Assembly: GCF_007741515.1 (NCBI RefSeq)
Contig: NZ_CP036263.1
Location: 5,932,860-5,996,859, forward strand
Reading direction: 5' to 3'
Origin: Adhaeretor mobilis
GTDB lineage: Bacteria; Planctomycetota; Planctomycetia; Pirellulales; Lacipirellulaceae
Length of the DNA stretch: 64,000 nucleotides
The notes beneath the pieces were generated by a model that did not search any database, had not been told where the DNA came from, and saw only the letters and a list, made by a program, of their open reading frames with translations. The position numbers were made by a program, and so were the translations under genes. Below are positions 7,900-16,846 of this stretch, one piece after another; within the stretch, counting starts at the first letter, position 1, and every line of letters begins with the position of its first letter.

Positions 7900-9534
7900 C
7901 TACCGTTTGCGACGAGAGAATGGTGAAACCGCAACTGCTAGAAGTGCGATCCCCAGTATTTCACCGGCATTTGGCTCAGGTACGACGACGGCATTGGAGA
8001 TGAAAACGCCTGATGTACCGTCGGTAAACCAAGCGTAGAAAGCGACTTGCCCTTTATTGTTAAAGCCACTTGGCCGTCCTGATTGGTTGGCAGTTCCGAC
8101 CAGGAAATTGTAGCCTCGCACTTCACGATAATCAGGAAGGAAAGGATCATCGCTAACATTAAGTATGTCGCCTGTGTGCGTGACAAGACGGAGTATCCCA
8201 AATCTGTCCTCTGCCCAGATTCCTCTACTTATAGTTTCACCGCCTTCGTTTAACACGTAAGAGTCGAACATAACTTGACCGTTGTCGTTGACTGCCGGCA
8301 GACCAACTGACGAACCGAACCGACCACCGTCAAACCCTGGTGCCTCGTCGCCTCCCATTGCTACGAGTCGTAGATTGTCAGTCGAGGACCCGCTATAAAC
8401 TCCACGTTTCTGCCCTGACAAAAACGCAAGAAACACAGCATCACCGTTTCCGCTCATTTGGGGAGGGTAAAAACCAGTGAAGTGGACGCCATCGCCAGCC
8501 ATTGGCGCGGGATCTCCTCCACGAGCAACAACTCTCAAGCTATCTGAGTGTTCTCCCATAAAAACACCTGTGTACTCTGGATAGCCGACCTCCTCAGGAT
8601 CGAGAGTTCCGACGAATGCAACTTGGCCCGCGTCATTGATACCTGGGTCTGAATAAACGCCACTGAAAGCAACTCCGTTAACATCTGGGGCTAGTGTGCC
8701 TGGTTCGCCGAATGACTGTAACTCGGAACCTTGTTCCGCACTGATGACGTAACCATTGCTATGGGGCGAAAACCCCCCCGTGCCAGCGAAGAAGGCCGCT
8801 TGGCGATTGTTATTGATAACAGGAGCGAACAACGTAACTACGTCATCTCCAACCTTGGATTCTGAATCGATATGGGCGACGTGTGCGATGAGGCTCAAGT
8901 CGCTTGGCGATTGTCCAACGTAGATCCCATCGCCATTTCGCCCGGGCGTGTGGAAGCGACTCAACCCGGCACTAAATGCGGTCAGCCCATCATCGTTAAG
9001 GACGGGCGTGCCTATTACTACGAAGTCCAAATCGCTACTGGCGCCTGGGGCTGAGGCTCCAGTTCGTGCCAGCAGTTCCAATCCGTTAGTGCCCCCGTCA
9101 CTAAATACCGCCGTACTCGTCCCATCTAATGTGAGTTCAGCAAAAAAAGCAACATCTCCTCTTTCGTTCAAGACTGGAGCCGCAGACAATGATCCAAAAC
9201 TCTTGATAACTGGCGAGCCACTGACTCCCGTCGCAGGTTCTCCCCTCTTGACCACAAGAGAAATAGTCCCAATTGAATCTTGCTTATAAAGGGCGACTTG
9301 AAATGGATCTATTGGGCTCGATCGGCTAGTTGCCTGGAACGCGGTATGGCCGCTCTCATTCAGTGCCGGCGTGGCGAACCTGGTAAAAGTCTCTCCGGCA
9401 GGAGCTCCCGGGACTTGATCGCCAGTCAATGCAACTGTATGTAAGCCTTCACGAGCAACAGCGACCCCTATTGAATAGGCACAAAGCGTCACCCAGAACA
9501 AGAGCACCACTAGTCGTTTGATTAGATGATGCAT
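7900..9534 (-). CDS. PEP-CTERM protein with tandem NxxGxxxF beta repeats
   Basis: The product has 545 residues. The start at 9534 (MHHLIKRLVVLL) is chosen because it opens directly onto a signal peptide; the frame extends 16 codons further upstream. The mature part repeats a unit of about 55-60 residues containing LNESGHTAFQA-like, LNERGDVAFFA-like or INDAGQVAFVG-like strands and G-x-x-A-P-G motifs. This is typical of the choice-of-anchor NxxGxxxF tandem-repeat proteins of planctomycetes and predicts a beta-propeller or solenoid. The tail VPEPNAGE, a hydrophobic segment and SRRKR is a PEP-CTERM signal. The role of the repeat domain is unknown. It is transcribed towards the AlkB-like gene. Confidence 0.85.
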   Translation of the reverse strand: MHHLIKRLVVLLFWVTLCAYSIGVAVAREGLHTVALTGDQVPGAPAGETFTRFATPALNESGHTAFQATSRSSPIDPFQVALYKQDSIGTISLVVKRGEPATGVSGSPVIKSFGSLSAAPVLNERGDVAFFAELTLDGTSTAVFSDGGTNGLELLARTGASAPGASSDLDFVVIGTPVLNDDGLTAFSAGLSRFHTPGRNGDGIYVGQSPSDLSLIAHVAHIDSESKVGDDVVTLFAPVINNNRQAAFFAGTGGFSPHSNGYVISAEQGSELQSFGEPGTLAPDVNGVAFSGVYSDPGINDAGQVAFVGTLDPEEVGYPEYTGVFMGEHSDSLRVVARGGDPAPMAGDGVHFTGFYPPQMSGNGDAVFLAFLSGQKRGVYSGSSTDNLRLVAMGGDEAPGFDGGRFGSSVGLPAVNDNGQVMFDSYVLNEGGETISRGIWAEDRFGILRLVTHTGDILNVSDDPFLPDYREVRGYNFLVGTANQSGRPSGFNNKGQVAFYAWFTDGTSGVFISNAVVVPEPNAGEILGIALLAVAVSPFSRRKR

Positions 9535-9800
9535 GGCTTTGTACGTGTTGGAATCTAAAAGCGGTATTGGAGATGACTTCAACTAGCCGCCTCACACTCT
9601 GGCAATTGCCAGCCACCCACTGTGGCGGTTCTGCATGTAGTATAGTCGATGCCGACCATTGCTGCTAACTCACGTCGGTGGGTCACCTGGGGCAAAAGCG
9701 GTCCCGTCGAATCCGCTAAGGTCGGAATGACTGAAGTAGATTTAGCAAATCGCCAAACTGCGTGGATTCATCGGCTGACGCGTCGTAGAAGGTACGGGCA

Positions 9801-10052
9801 CTAATCCGAAGTCGAAGGATTCGCGTACATTTTCAGAAGACCACATTGTGTACAGCGAAAAGCTTGAATCGCTATTACTTTCGAGCGGTCGTATTTAAGC
9901 CCGGGGCCGTATTTCACGTAATCCAAAATCGTCTTGTCATCTGCTTCACCTCGATGCCATGAAGTCTTGAAAGCAGCCGCCATCGAAATATCTGGAATAA
10001 AACCAGTTTCAAGTTTGCCCCCGCACTCTGAGCATTTCTGAGCTTCGTTCAT
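9801..10052 (-). CDS. Small zinc-ribbon protein (DUF6487-like)
   Basis: The protein has 83 residues. Two CxxC pairs (Cys7/Cys10 and Cys67/Cys70) frame a central GFIPD and SWHRGE segment. This layout matches a widespread family of small zinc-ribbon proteins, probably PF20097/DUF6487. No signal peptide or membrane segment is seen. Function is unknown; zinc binding is inferred from the paired cysteines. It stands alone between an intergenic region and the NxxG-repeat gene. Confidence 0.75.
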   Translation of the reverse strand: MNEAQKCSECGGKLETGFIPDISMAAAFKTSWHRGEADDKTILDYVKYGPGLKYDRSKVIAIQAFRCTQCGLLKMYANPSTSD

Positions 10053-10564
10053 CGTCTACTCCAGGGCATTCAGGTCTTCAAATTAAACTCTAGCTAGAGT
10101 TCGAGAGGCTATCTGAAGTCTTGCAGGAAATCTTATGGTAGACTACCAGAATAACGTCTGAATCGGAAATTGTTTCGACGCGTCAGATTCATCGACCGAC
10201 GCGTCGAAACTGGCTGCGATTTGGGCAGATTTACTCCCGGCGGTGTCGATGACCTCTGTCTCAAATAGCAGCCCAATAATCGGCCAAAATCGACGTTCCA
10301 GGCACAAGATTGGCCACTTCCGTATCTGACCAAGGGGCATCGACCTGGGCTCCGAAATGGCATTTGCCAACCTGATTCAGCTTCATCGTCCGAGGCCGCA
10401 ATCTCCGCAACCTCAGCGTTTCACGCCGAACGCACTGGGGGAGTCGGCGGTGCGTGACGAGCAAACGCTCTTCGAGATAGGTACAATTTGGTAGAGGGCT
10501 ACAGCCTATCACTTTCTAGGCAGCGCTAGTCTACTGCCATGAGTCCAACGGGGAGGCGATGAAC
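10053..10564. other. Gene-free stretch with a 13-bp inverted repeat
   Basis: No convincing gene; three short minus-strand ORFs overlap each other. A perfect inverted repeat gtttcgacgcgtc / gacgcgtcgaaac occupies 10172-10184 and 10198-10210. The segment agcgtttcacgccgaacgcac near 10409 resembles the one near 7676 and, on the other strand, gcgtgaaacgctgagg near 15817. Confidence 0.6.
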
Positions 10565-11074
10565 ATGGCCAGCATTAGTCGTAGGGAAGTACTTACGGTG
10601 GGAGCTGCGGGAGCTCTTTCTTTAGCCGTGACCGACGTGTCTCAGTCTGAGGAGACAAGACCAATGGCAAACCCAAGAGAACCTAGAGTTAGTCCGTTTC
10701 TTGCCTTCTTTGGCGATGCTGAGAAGGCAATGAATCGCTACGTGGGCCTCATTGAGAACTCGCAAATCGTTTCCGTTGAACGCTATGGCCCTGGCGAGGT
10801 GGGAAAAGAAGGGACCGTGAAGATTGCTGCGTTTACTCTCAACGGACAACGGGTCATGTGCAACGATATTCCAGGAGAGCATAACTGGACCTTTACGCCG
10901 GCGGTCTCGCTTTACGTAGAGAACTCCGATGAAGAGGCGCTCGCGAAGTACTTTGAAGTGTTGTCCAAGAAGGGCAAAGTTCTCATGCCACTGAACGAGT
11001 ACCCATTCAGCAAAAAGTTCGCGTGGGTCGAAGACGAGTTTGGAGTCTCCTGGCAATTGAACATCACCGAATAG
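10565..11074 (+). CDS. VOC/PhnB-like protein with twin-arginine signal
   Basis: The product has 169 residues from the ATG at 10565. This start is preferred over the in-frame ATG at 10559 because GGGAGG (10551-10556) sits eight bases before 10565 but only two before 10559. The N-terminus SRREVL followed by a short hydrophobic run is a Tat signal. The rest has the PhnB/3-demethylubiquinone-methyltransferase-like VOC fold: a strand with FLAFFGDAEKAMNRY, then ERYGPGE, then a C-terminal WVEDEFGVSWQL. Proteins of this fold are mostly cytoplasmic, so the export signal is unusual. The substrate is unknown. Confidence 0.82.
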   Translation: MASISRREVLTVGAAGALSLAVTDVSQSEETRPMANPREPRVSPFLAFFGDAEKAMNRYVGLIENSQIVSVERYGPGEVGKEGTVKIAAFTLNGQRVMCNDIPGEHNWTFTPAVSLYVENSDEEALAKYFEVLSKKGKVLMPLNEYPFSKKFAWVEDEFGVSWQLNITE

Positions 11075-11173
11075 ACATTGCGTTTCGTTGTTTTATCAAG
11101 CCATCTTCTCGGCATGGCAAGGACTGCACGAATCGCAACGGTACCCCAGACGAACTAGACGTCTCGATGAGCC

Positions 11174-11941
11174 TCACTCCGCTGGCTGCGGCGCGGGCGA
11201 CGGCTGTTCGGTCGGCTCTGCATCGGCCCCGGCATCTGTTTCTAACTTGGGCGGTTCTGACTTTGGCGCTTCCTGGGCATGCTTCAATCGTCTGAGATAC
11301 GATTCGAGATAGATGGGGAATCCTCGCTTGAGGTTACTCGACGCTGCGGGCATTCCCACCCAGTTGATGTTGTCCTTGTAGGAATCCATGCGCCAGCGAT
11401 TTCCCTCGCCCTTCATCGTTAAGGAGCCTGAGCTGTAACTGTTGCTGCCGGGCTTTGATTGTCTCAGGACTTTGAAGGAGGCGGTATCCCCGTTGATGTG
11501 AATGCTGTCGATGCGGTAGAGACCTAGCACGATGCTCTTGTCGTGCGCAAGATTGTCGTAAGTCGAGCCCCAGCCCTTCGCGGTTCGGTAGTTCTCGCGG
11601 AGGACTCTCGATTTGTAAGGCAACAACTGCTCTGCGGAAGTCGCCGTCGTGGCTGCCTTACGAAACGCGAGCAAGCACTGCAGCGGCGTCGGAGCTGCCG
11701 CCGCGTTGAAAGCGGGTGTTCGCTTTGTTGGAACGGTCTTGGTGGATGGCCAAATTTTCGCGGCTTTGCGCTTGTTGTGGGCCGCATCGAACTTACGATC
11801 AAACTCTGCCTGCTTGCGATCGAACTCCCGATGCCATTCTGGCGAGCCTACTTTCGGCTTGGCATGGGTCGAGGCGCATAGCGTTGTACTGCTGAAGAGG
11901 ATAACTAACGTACAAACTAGTGAGCGGCGGTTGGAGAGCAT
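11174..11941 (-). CDS. Secreted protein of unknown function
   Basis: The protein has 255 residues from the ATG at 11941, which follows GCGAGG and opens onto a signal peptide (about 1-27). An upstream in-frame ATG would add 19 residues without a signal. After export the N-terminus is basic and helical (residues 30-65, many Lys/Arg). The middle is a mixed domain with a short W-R-M-D-S-Y element. The C-terminal 35 residues are rich in Pro, Glu and Ala and probably disordered. I recognise no family. It is convergent with the VOC gene. Confidence 0.65.
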   Translation of the reverse strand: MLSNRRSLVCTLVILFSSTTLCASTHAKPKVGSPEWHREFDRKQAEFDRKFDAAHNKRKAAKIWPSTKTVPTKRTPAFNAAAAPTPLQCLLAFRKAATTATSAEQLLPYKSRVLRENYRTAKGWGSTYDNLAHDKSIVLGLYRIDSIHINGDTASFKVLRQSKPGSNSYSSGSLTMKGEGNRWRMDSYKDNINWVGMPAASSNLKRGFPIYLESYLRRLKHAQEAPKSEPPKLETDAGADAEPTEQPSPAPQPAE

Positions 11942-12337
11942 CGCGACCTCGCAGGGATCGGGCGGGAAAGGAATTCTGCCTGACGAAAATGAGTCCACTA
12001 TCTAAACGTACTTCGAGAATCGCTGGTCTGATCAATAGTTACCCACAAGACGTTGCATCGGGCCACCAGCGCAATAGTTTCAATCCGTAAAACTGGAACT
12101 CGAACCGTCCCTCTGCCTTCAAGCCTTCCCCTTCTGGGGGCTACTGGAGGACTGATTTCGGGGCGGGCTTAAGGGTGGGTACAAGACCGGATTACCAGAT
12201 TGGCTGGATCAACGAGATTGCTGATTGGGAGTAGCACGAAATAGCTTGGCCGGGCTCCGTCGCAGGGTTACAATCACGGCGAATGGATTCGCTACCTCAG
12301 GGCCACTTGAACACCCCTCTCAAAAGGCGACCCAATC
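11942..12337. other. Gene-free stretch, nothing convincing
   Basis: I see no gene. The section around 12185-12230 (ggattaccagattggctgg) loosely resembles the ggattaacaggat repeat family at 5911 and 50343 but is degenerate. Confidence 0.35.
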
Positions 12338-12904
12338 ATGCCCCGCATCGCAACGGTATTCGCATTCCTCCCCGTTCTCTTGACTGGGCAGGTGACTCCT
12401 GCCGCCCAGGTCTACGAGTACGTCGGGCAGCCGTTTAGTACGGCAAGTAGTCCGTTCACCACGGCGGACTTTGTAACGGGATTCGTGGAGTTCGCCACGG
12501 CGCCGGTTCCCATGGGAACCTTCGATGAAACCGACATCGTGGACTACTCTTTCAGCGCCGGACCGTTGACCCTGGCGCCAAGCACACCCAGCAGCGCGGC
12601 CTCAGGTACTTTCACTTTTAATGTCGATGGAGAAATCGAATCGTGGCTATTTACTGTTAGCGGATTCGCTCCGGGCTCAGACGTAACCTTGGGTGAACTC
12701 ATCAACACCGACTGGAACGGCATCGACGATGGCGACGACTATGCAGAGATCGATGACGCGGGCGCAGGGCAGGCGTTCAATGAACAGGTGCCGGGAACTT
12801 GGAACGCTATCCCCGAACCGTCGGCTGGGGTGTGCTTGCTACTCGCGTTGTTCTTGAATTGGCCGCGAGGAAGATTGCACGTAGGCCGATCACACCGCGT
12901 TTGA
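12338..12904 (+). CDS. Small PEP-CTERM protein
   Basis: The product has 188 residues with a signal peptide (1-23, ending PAAQ). The short beta-rich mature domain has the pattern of many planctomycete PEP-CTERM proteins (GTFTFNVDGEIESW). The tail IPEPSAGVCLLLALF is followed by basic residues; the basic end is longer than usual (about 14 residues), so the true stop could have shifted. No Shine-Dalgarno sequence precedes the ATG. Surface sorting by exosortase is inferred; function is unknown. Confidence 0.75.
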   Translation: MPRIATVFAFLPVLLTGQVTPAAQVYEYVGQPFSTASSPFTTADFVTGFVEFATAPVPMGTFDETDIVDYSFSAGPLTLAPSTPSSAASGTFTFNVDGEIESWLFTVSGFAPGSDVTLGELINTDWNGIDDGDDYAEIDDAGAGQAFNEQVPGTWNAIPEPSAGVCLLLALFLNWPRGRLHVGRSHRV

Positions 12905-13011
12905 CTTCGTCTACTGAGAGTTTCTCTGTAGCTATGTGTCTAATGCGAGTGTCACAATGCTGTAGCGATCGCAAGCGCGAAGCGTAGGTTTGAAGTTGCG
13001 CTATTCATTTA

Positions 13012-13165
13012 AGGCCAACGGCCCGGTCGTTTACACTACTGCTACCGCAAGACGACGGCGAGCAAACTGTCGGACCTTCGGCCCTTGCGGTTGATTGCCA
13101 CGTTTACCCAGCCCGTTGGACTGGGCTAGGTAAATCGCTGGGCCTTCGGCCCGAAGAACACCAAG
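13012..13165. repeat. REP-type repeat cluster, RAYT-related
   Basis: This stretch carries ggccaacggcccggtc, cccagcccgttggactgggc and gggccttcggccc, each palindromic or nearly so. The same words occur in the repeats that flank the RAYT gene at 15197 (ggccaacggtccggcc and ggccttcggcc). It probably represents a non-autonomous REP cluster mobilised by that transposase. It lies in the gap between two convergent PEP-CTERM genes. Confidence 0.65.
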
Positions 13166-13372
13166 ATAGCGCAACTCAAAGAGTGAAAGCGAAGGGAACT
13201 CCCCAACGCAGACTCTCTCGATTGCAGCGACGATTTTGGGCTAGGATGTGCGGAAGATGAGTCCTGAGTGAAATCAAGTGCTGCTCTCCGTCGAGTCCGA
13301 ACGTCAATTACAATCGTGAGGGTAGACGAATTGGCGATGCCCTTCGCGCCTTTTTTGATTTCTGTGCGAGAC

Positions 13373-14764
13373 TTAGGATCGCCGTACGGTCAACGCGGCG
13401 ACGCCGGCCAGCATCAATAGCACCGCGGCAGACGGTTCCGGGACGTTTCCGATAGACACTTGGAGCGATGTCGTACCGTAGTTGGCGGCCCAATCGGCCA
13501 GGTCGTCTGCGTCGTACAACCCCGTGTCGACACCGCGTTGCCACTCCAAGAAGTCGGCTCCTGTGTATTGGCCGTCGTCGTTGATGTCGCCGTTGGGTGG
13601 CACGACCGTGGGGATCAGCAGATAGGCGCGGCCGGTAGGAAACGAAGCGCCGGTGAAGCGTCGCTCGCCGTTGCCAACAATCCAGCCACTGTCGTTGATG
13701 CCCCATCCCGTGCGAAGAGTTCCCCAATCGCCCAGGCCGGGAACTGCCGGGACGGTTTTGTCGAGGATGTGGTCTTCCAGGATGTAGCTGGTGGCATCCT
13801 CACCAAGATAAACATATCCGCGTGCCTGCCCACTGAGACCACCGTCGCGGTCGCCGTGTCCGACGACATCACCCTCTTCGTTGATCGCTTTGGCATTCAT
13901 ACGATTGCCCGTTCCAATTTGCGGAATGACCGTCACCGAGCTGTCGGAGGAATCGTAGATGAACGCATCGTTGCTCGCGATGGCGGAACCGGCGACCATG
14001 CCAGAATCGTTGAGGTCCATGGCAACAGAGGCTTCGCTGGCGTACGGAGTGCCCGCAAGCAGAATCGTCTCCATGGGACCATCGAACAGCGTCGCCCTGC
14101 TACTCTCGTTGGATCCAGCGACGAGACCCGCGTCGTTGATTGCTCGCCCGCGATCACCGCGCGTCACTACTGTGATGTCGCCGTCGATATCGACGATCGG
14201 CGAGGCTGTGCTTTTGTAGACATCGAGGTTGTCGCCTTCGTTATTGATCGTGCCTGCTCCAGAAGTCGCGGTACCCGTTGCGATACCCGAGCTGTTGATG
14301 TCGAGCGCATCCGAAGCTGGCCGAATTCCGGTGGCTGTTGCGCCGGGGAGCACGCCCAAGTTGGTAAACGAACCGCTTGCACCGCCGCTGTAAATAAAAC
14401 CACGGAGTTGGGGAGAACCACCAATAAATCGGGCCGTCCCAGCGATCTGACCAGAATCGTTGATGGCTGCTTCGCGAAAACCGGATCCGGTAAAGCTGCC
14501 ATGCGGCACCACCGCGCCAACGCCAAATACGGTTGATGTTTCCTCGGAATGATCGTATAGAAAATACGCTTCTTCCAGCGAACCGCTGGCAAACGTTCCG
14601 GCAACGCCGACCGCGTCGCCGCTGGAATTGATGTCGTAAGCAACGGATGTCGAGTACCCATCAGGCGTGAGATCTCTGATTTTGTAGAGGGGAGCCGCGG
14701 TAGCGAACTGATGCAAGGACATGCCGAGAAGGACGGCCAGAAGTTGGACGGTATGGCGTGGCAT
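13373..14764 (-). CDS. HAF-repeat PEP-CTERM protein with dockerin-like stretch
   Basis: The protein has 463 residues from the ATG at 14764, supported by GGAGA upstream and by the signal peptide that follows. The mature part contains HAF-type repeats, recognisable by recurrent INDSGxxxG/INNEG-like and DINSSGxAxG units about every 40-60 residues. These are thought to form an extracellular propeller. Near the C-terminus GDINDDGQYTGADFLEWQ is a dockerin-like calcium loop, and VPEPSAAVLLML with terminal TVRRS is the PEP-CTERM tail. An antisense ORF of about 360 codons on the plus strand is a shadow. Binding partner and role are unknown. Confidence 0.85.
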   Translation of the reverse strand: MPRHTVQLLAVLLGMSLHQFATAAPLYKIRDLTPDGYSTSVAYDINSSGDAVGVAGTFASGSLEEAYFLYDHSEETSTVFGVGAVVPHGSFTGSGFREAAINDSGQIAGTARFIGGSPQLRGFIYSGGASGSFTNLGVLPGATATGIRPASDALDINSSGIATGTATSGAGTINNEGDNLDVYKSTASPIVDIDGDITVVTRGDRGRAINDAGLVAGSNESSRATLFDGPMETILLAGTPYASEASVAMDLNDSGMVAGSAIASNDAFIYDSSDSSVTVIPQIGTGNRMNAKAINEEGDVVGHGDRDGGLSGQARGYVYLGEDATSYILEDHILDKTVPAVPGLGDWGTLRTGWGINDSGWIVGNGERRFTGASFPTGRAYLLIPTVVPPNGDINDDGQYTGADFLEWQRGVDTGLYDADDLADWAANYGTTSLQVSIGNVPEPSAAVLLMLAGVAALTVRRS

Positions 14765-15086
14765 CTTGATTCTCCAGTGAGAGAGAGGTTTCGCTTGCCG
14801 CTTCTCAATGGCGACCAGCACGTGGCTACCTAGCGACTCACCACGAGAGCCACTGTCCCGACAGCCAAAATCTGTAAGTTTAAGAATACTGCGGGGGGAG
14901 CTTGCTTAGGGCGAGAAATCTACGATAGAAGCCTCGAACCGGCAAACTGCGGGGGTGACCCTAACCTCCGCTGGAATCTGCACCCAGCGAGCTTGCGCCA
15001 GCGTAAAACGCTGCGGCATGAAGGGAATTTTGAAGAGCTGCTTTCACCCAACTACGCCTTTGCAATTCGGGCCAAAGGGCGAGTGC

Positions 15087-15163
15087 TTTGCCTAGCCCAG
15101 GCCGGAGGCCTGGGAAGCGTAATAGTCAAAACATCATTAGGGCCAACGGTCCGGCCATTTGAT
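15087..15163 (+). repeat. Compound REP, left of RAYT gene
   Basis: Contains cccaggccggaggcctggg and ggccaacggtccggcc, two palindromes 32 bases apart. Its reverse complement matches the repeat at 15666-15739 almost base for base at both ends, so the RAYT gene is enclosed by an inverted pair. Confidence 0.85.
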
Positions 15164-15196
15164 TCGGGGCGAGTTTCTAGAAAACCTCTCAAAAAC

Positions 15197-15652
15197 TCAA
15201 TCCCAAACGTACCTTTCATCAATTTCAATGCCGTGTTTTTCACAAAGGCGGCGGTACTCGTCCTGGAATGACAGCGTCTCATGGTGCTTGGCTTGATCTC
15301 GAATGTATCGGTCGACTAAATCCAACAACGATTCGCTCACGGAGAAAGCACCGTAGCCCGATTGCCAAGAAAACTCAGGATGGCCTCCTGCCGCCTTCTT
15401 TGCCCACTTCGATGTCTCGGTTTTCACATTCTCGACCAATTGAGCAATCGTGATCGTGCGAGATAGCCCAACGAGGAGATGAACGTGATCAACGTGCCCG
15501 CCGACTGATGCGCTGACGCAACTCGACTCGCTCACATGATATGAGAGCATTCGACACATTTCCCCTTGAAAAGATGCGTCTTGAAGGAGAGGTCGACGCA
15601 CTTTTGTCGAAAAGACGATGTAAATCCAGACCTTAGCGAGTGATTGGGGCAT
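15197..15652 (-). CDS. REP-associated tyrosine transposase (RAYT, IS200/IS605-like)
   Basis: The protein has 151 residues from MPQSLAK at 15652; six codons upstream also lie in frame but the family starts here. The HUH motif is HVDHVHLLVGL (His-x-His plus hydrophobics), and the nucleophilic Tyr lies in GYGAFSVS. The C-terminus is the usual YIRDQ-QAKHH-DEYRR series with ERYVWD. RAYTs cut and paste single-stranded REP palindromes. The gene lies between two inverted compound REPs (15087-15163 and 15666-15739), and related palindromes occur at 13012-13165. It appears intact. No accessory TnpB gene is present, as expected for RAYTs. Confidence 0.92.
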   Translation of the reverse strand: MPQSLAKVWIYIVFSTKVRRPLLQDASFQGEMCRMLSYHVSESSCVSASVGGHVDHVHLLVGLSRTITIAQLVENVKTETSKWAKKAAGGHPEFSWQSGYGAFSVSESLLDLVDRYIRDQAKHHETLSFQDEYRRLCEKHGIEIDERYVWD

Positions 15653-15665
15653 GCACTCATCTCTC

Positions 15666-15739
15666 ATCAAATGGCCGGGCCGTTGGCCCTACGATTGATT
15701 TGATTCCATTTCCCAGGCCTTCGGCCTGGGCTAGGCAAA
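15666..15739 (-). repeat. Compound REP, right of RAYT gene
   Basis: Contains ggccgggccgttggccc and cccaggccttcggcctggg followed by ctaggcaaa. It is the inverted counterpart of 15087-15163: outer ends atcaaatggccgg and ctaggcaaa are identical and the middle is diverged. Confidence 0.85.
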
Positions 15740-16007
15740 CGTCCGGAGCTTTGCTCCTGCGAGTGCCAACCTTAGATTCTACCCACTGTTCGCACGTCTG
15801 TCACAACCAGCACAAGCGTGAAACGCTGAGGCAACTTGGCACTTAGCTTTTCGCAACGCATTTAGTACCAACCCCATTCACTCCGCCGTGGTCGTTATCC
15901 GGCAACTCACGAATTCTGTTGCACGCACTCGCCGTGTTTTGTTACCATGCAGTTGACCGAATCGGGTAGCGGCTCGGGTTAGGGGCCATTGTGGAGGAGT
16001 TGCTGCG

Positions 16008-16838
16008 ATGAAACGCATTTCTATTGCGATAGTTCTTGTGCTGCTGGCGAGTTGGGTTCTCCAGACGCGCGTTCAGGCTTTGCCTCCTGATCGGCTCACG
16101 AGTTATCGTTTCCTACCACGGCACAGTCGGTTGCACCAGTCGGGCGGATTCGCAGGCTGGGAAGTTGAGGGTGCGATTCTTGGCACGTTTGATTTTCTCG
16201 AAGGGTACGAAAGCCTTGGCCCTATGCTGCCAGCGTTCCGCCACTATGCAGAGTTCCAAGATGTGGATGCCGTGTGGCTGCACCCAGCTGCGTTTCCTGG
16301 CATCGATCTCGACGCCACGTTGAATCTCAGTGGCTTAGACGGCAAGCCGTTACCTCTTGGCGCGCCGTTCGATGCGTTTCGCTTCACGGGCGTTGAAGGG
16401 CAAGGCGAGCCGATGGATCTCTTCGTCATGAGGGCAGGTCCCTGGCTATACATGCGCGGCCACAACGAGCCTGGACCGCACACGGCAGACTATTTCAACT
16501 ACGAGATCCGCGCCCTAGCCAGACAAACGCCGTTTGCCGATCTCGATGAGGACGATACCGTGGGAGCCAGCGACGTGGCGATGTGGAGCACCAGCTTCGG
16601 CGACAGTGCGAGCGGAGATGTCAACGACGATGGCGCGACTAGTGGTTTGGACTTCCTGAGCTTGCAGACACAGTTCGGCGAGACGGTGCCAGAACTTGCC
16701 GGTTGGGACGCCGCGATTGCTGCTGCATCTGGAGCTACCGCCGCTACGGTACCCGAACCGGGCACGCTGCTGCTAGCCGGCTTGCTGCTTACGATGCTTG
16801 GGTTGCTTTCGCGCCAAGGGAGAGTGCACAGTATCTAG
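16008..16838 (+). CDS. PEP-CTERM protein with dockerin-like stretches
   Basis: The product has 276 residues. The ATG is preceded by GGAGGAG and opens onto a signal peptide (1-25). The N-terminal domain of about 150 residues is unrecognised. From residue 175 two dockerin-like EF-hand sections follow (FADLDEDDTVGASDVAMW and GDVNDDGATSGLDFLSLQ), which together resemble a full two-repeat dockerin. VPEPGTLLLAGLLL and a basic end complete the PEP-CTERM tail. Surface exposure is inferred; no function is known. Confidence 0.85.
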   Translation: MKRISIAIVLVLLASWVLQTRVQALPPDRLTSYRFLPRHSRLHQSGGFAGWEVEGAILGTFDFLEGYESLGPMLPAFRHYAEFQDVDAVWLHPAAFPGIDLDATLNLSGLDGKPLPLGAPFDAFRFTGVEGQGEPMDLFVMRAGPWLYMRGHNEPGPHTADYFNYEIRALARQTPFADLDEDDTVGASDVAMWSTSFGDSASGDVNDDGATSGLDFLSLQTQFGETVPELAGWDAAIAAASGATAATVPEPGTLLLAGLLLTMLGLLSRQGRVHSI

Positions 16839-16846
16839 ATGCTATT

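Noticed and set aside
10133..10512. Three overlapping short minus-strand ORFs
   Set aside because: Frames overlap each other, lack motifs, and include the inverted repeat at 10172-10210.
13460..14536. 358-codon plus-strand ORF opposite the HAF-repeat gene
   Set aside because: Shadow of a gene with clear repeats and PEP-CTERM tail on the other strand; no family signature.
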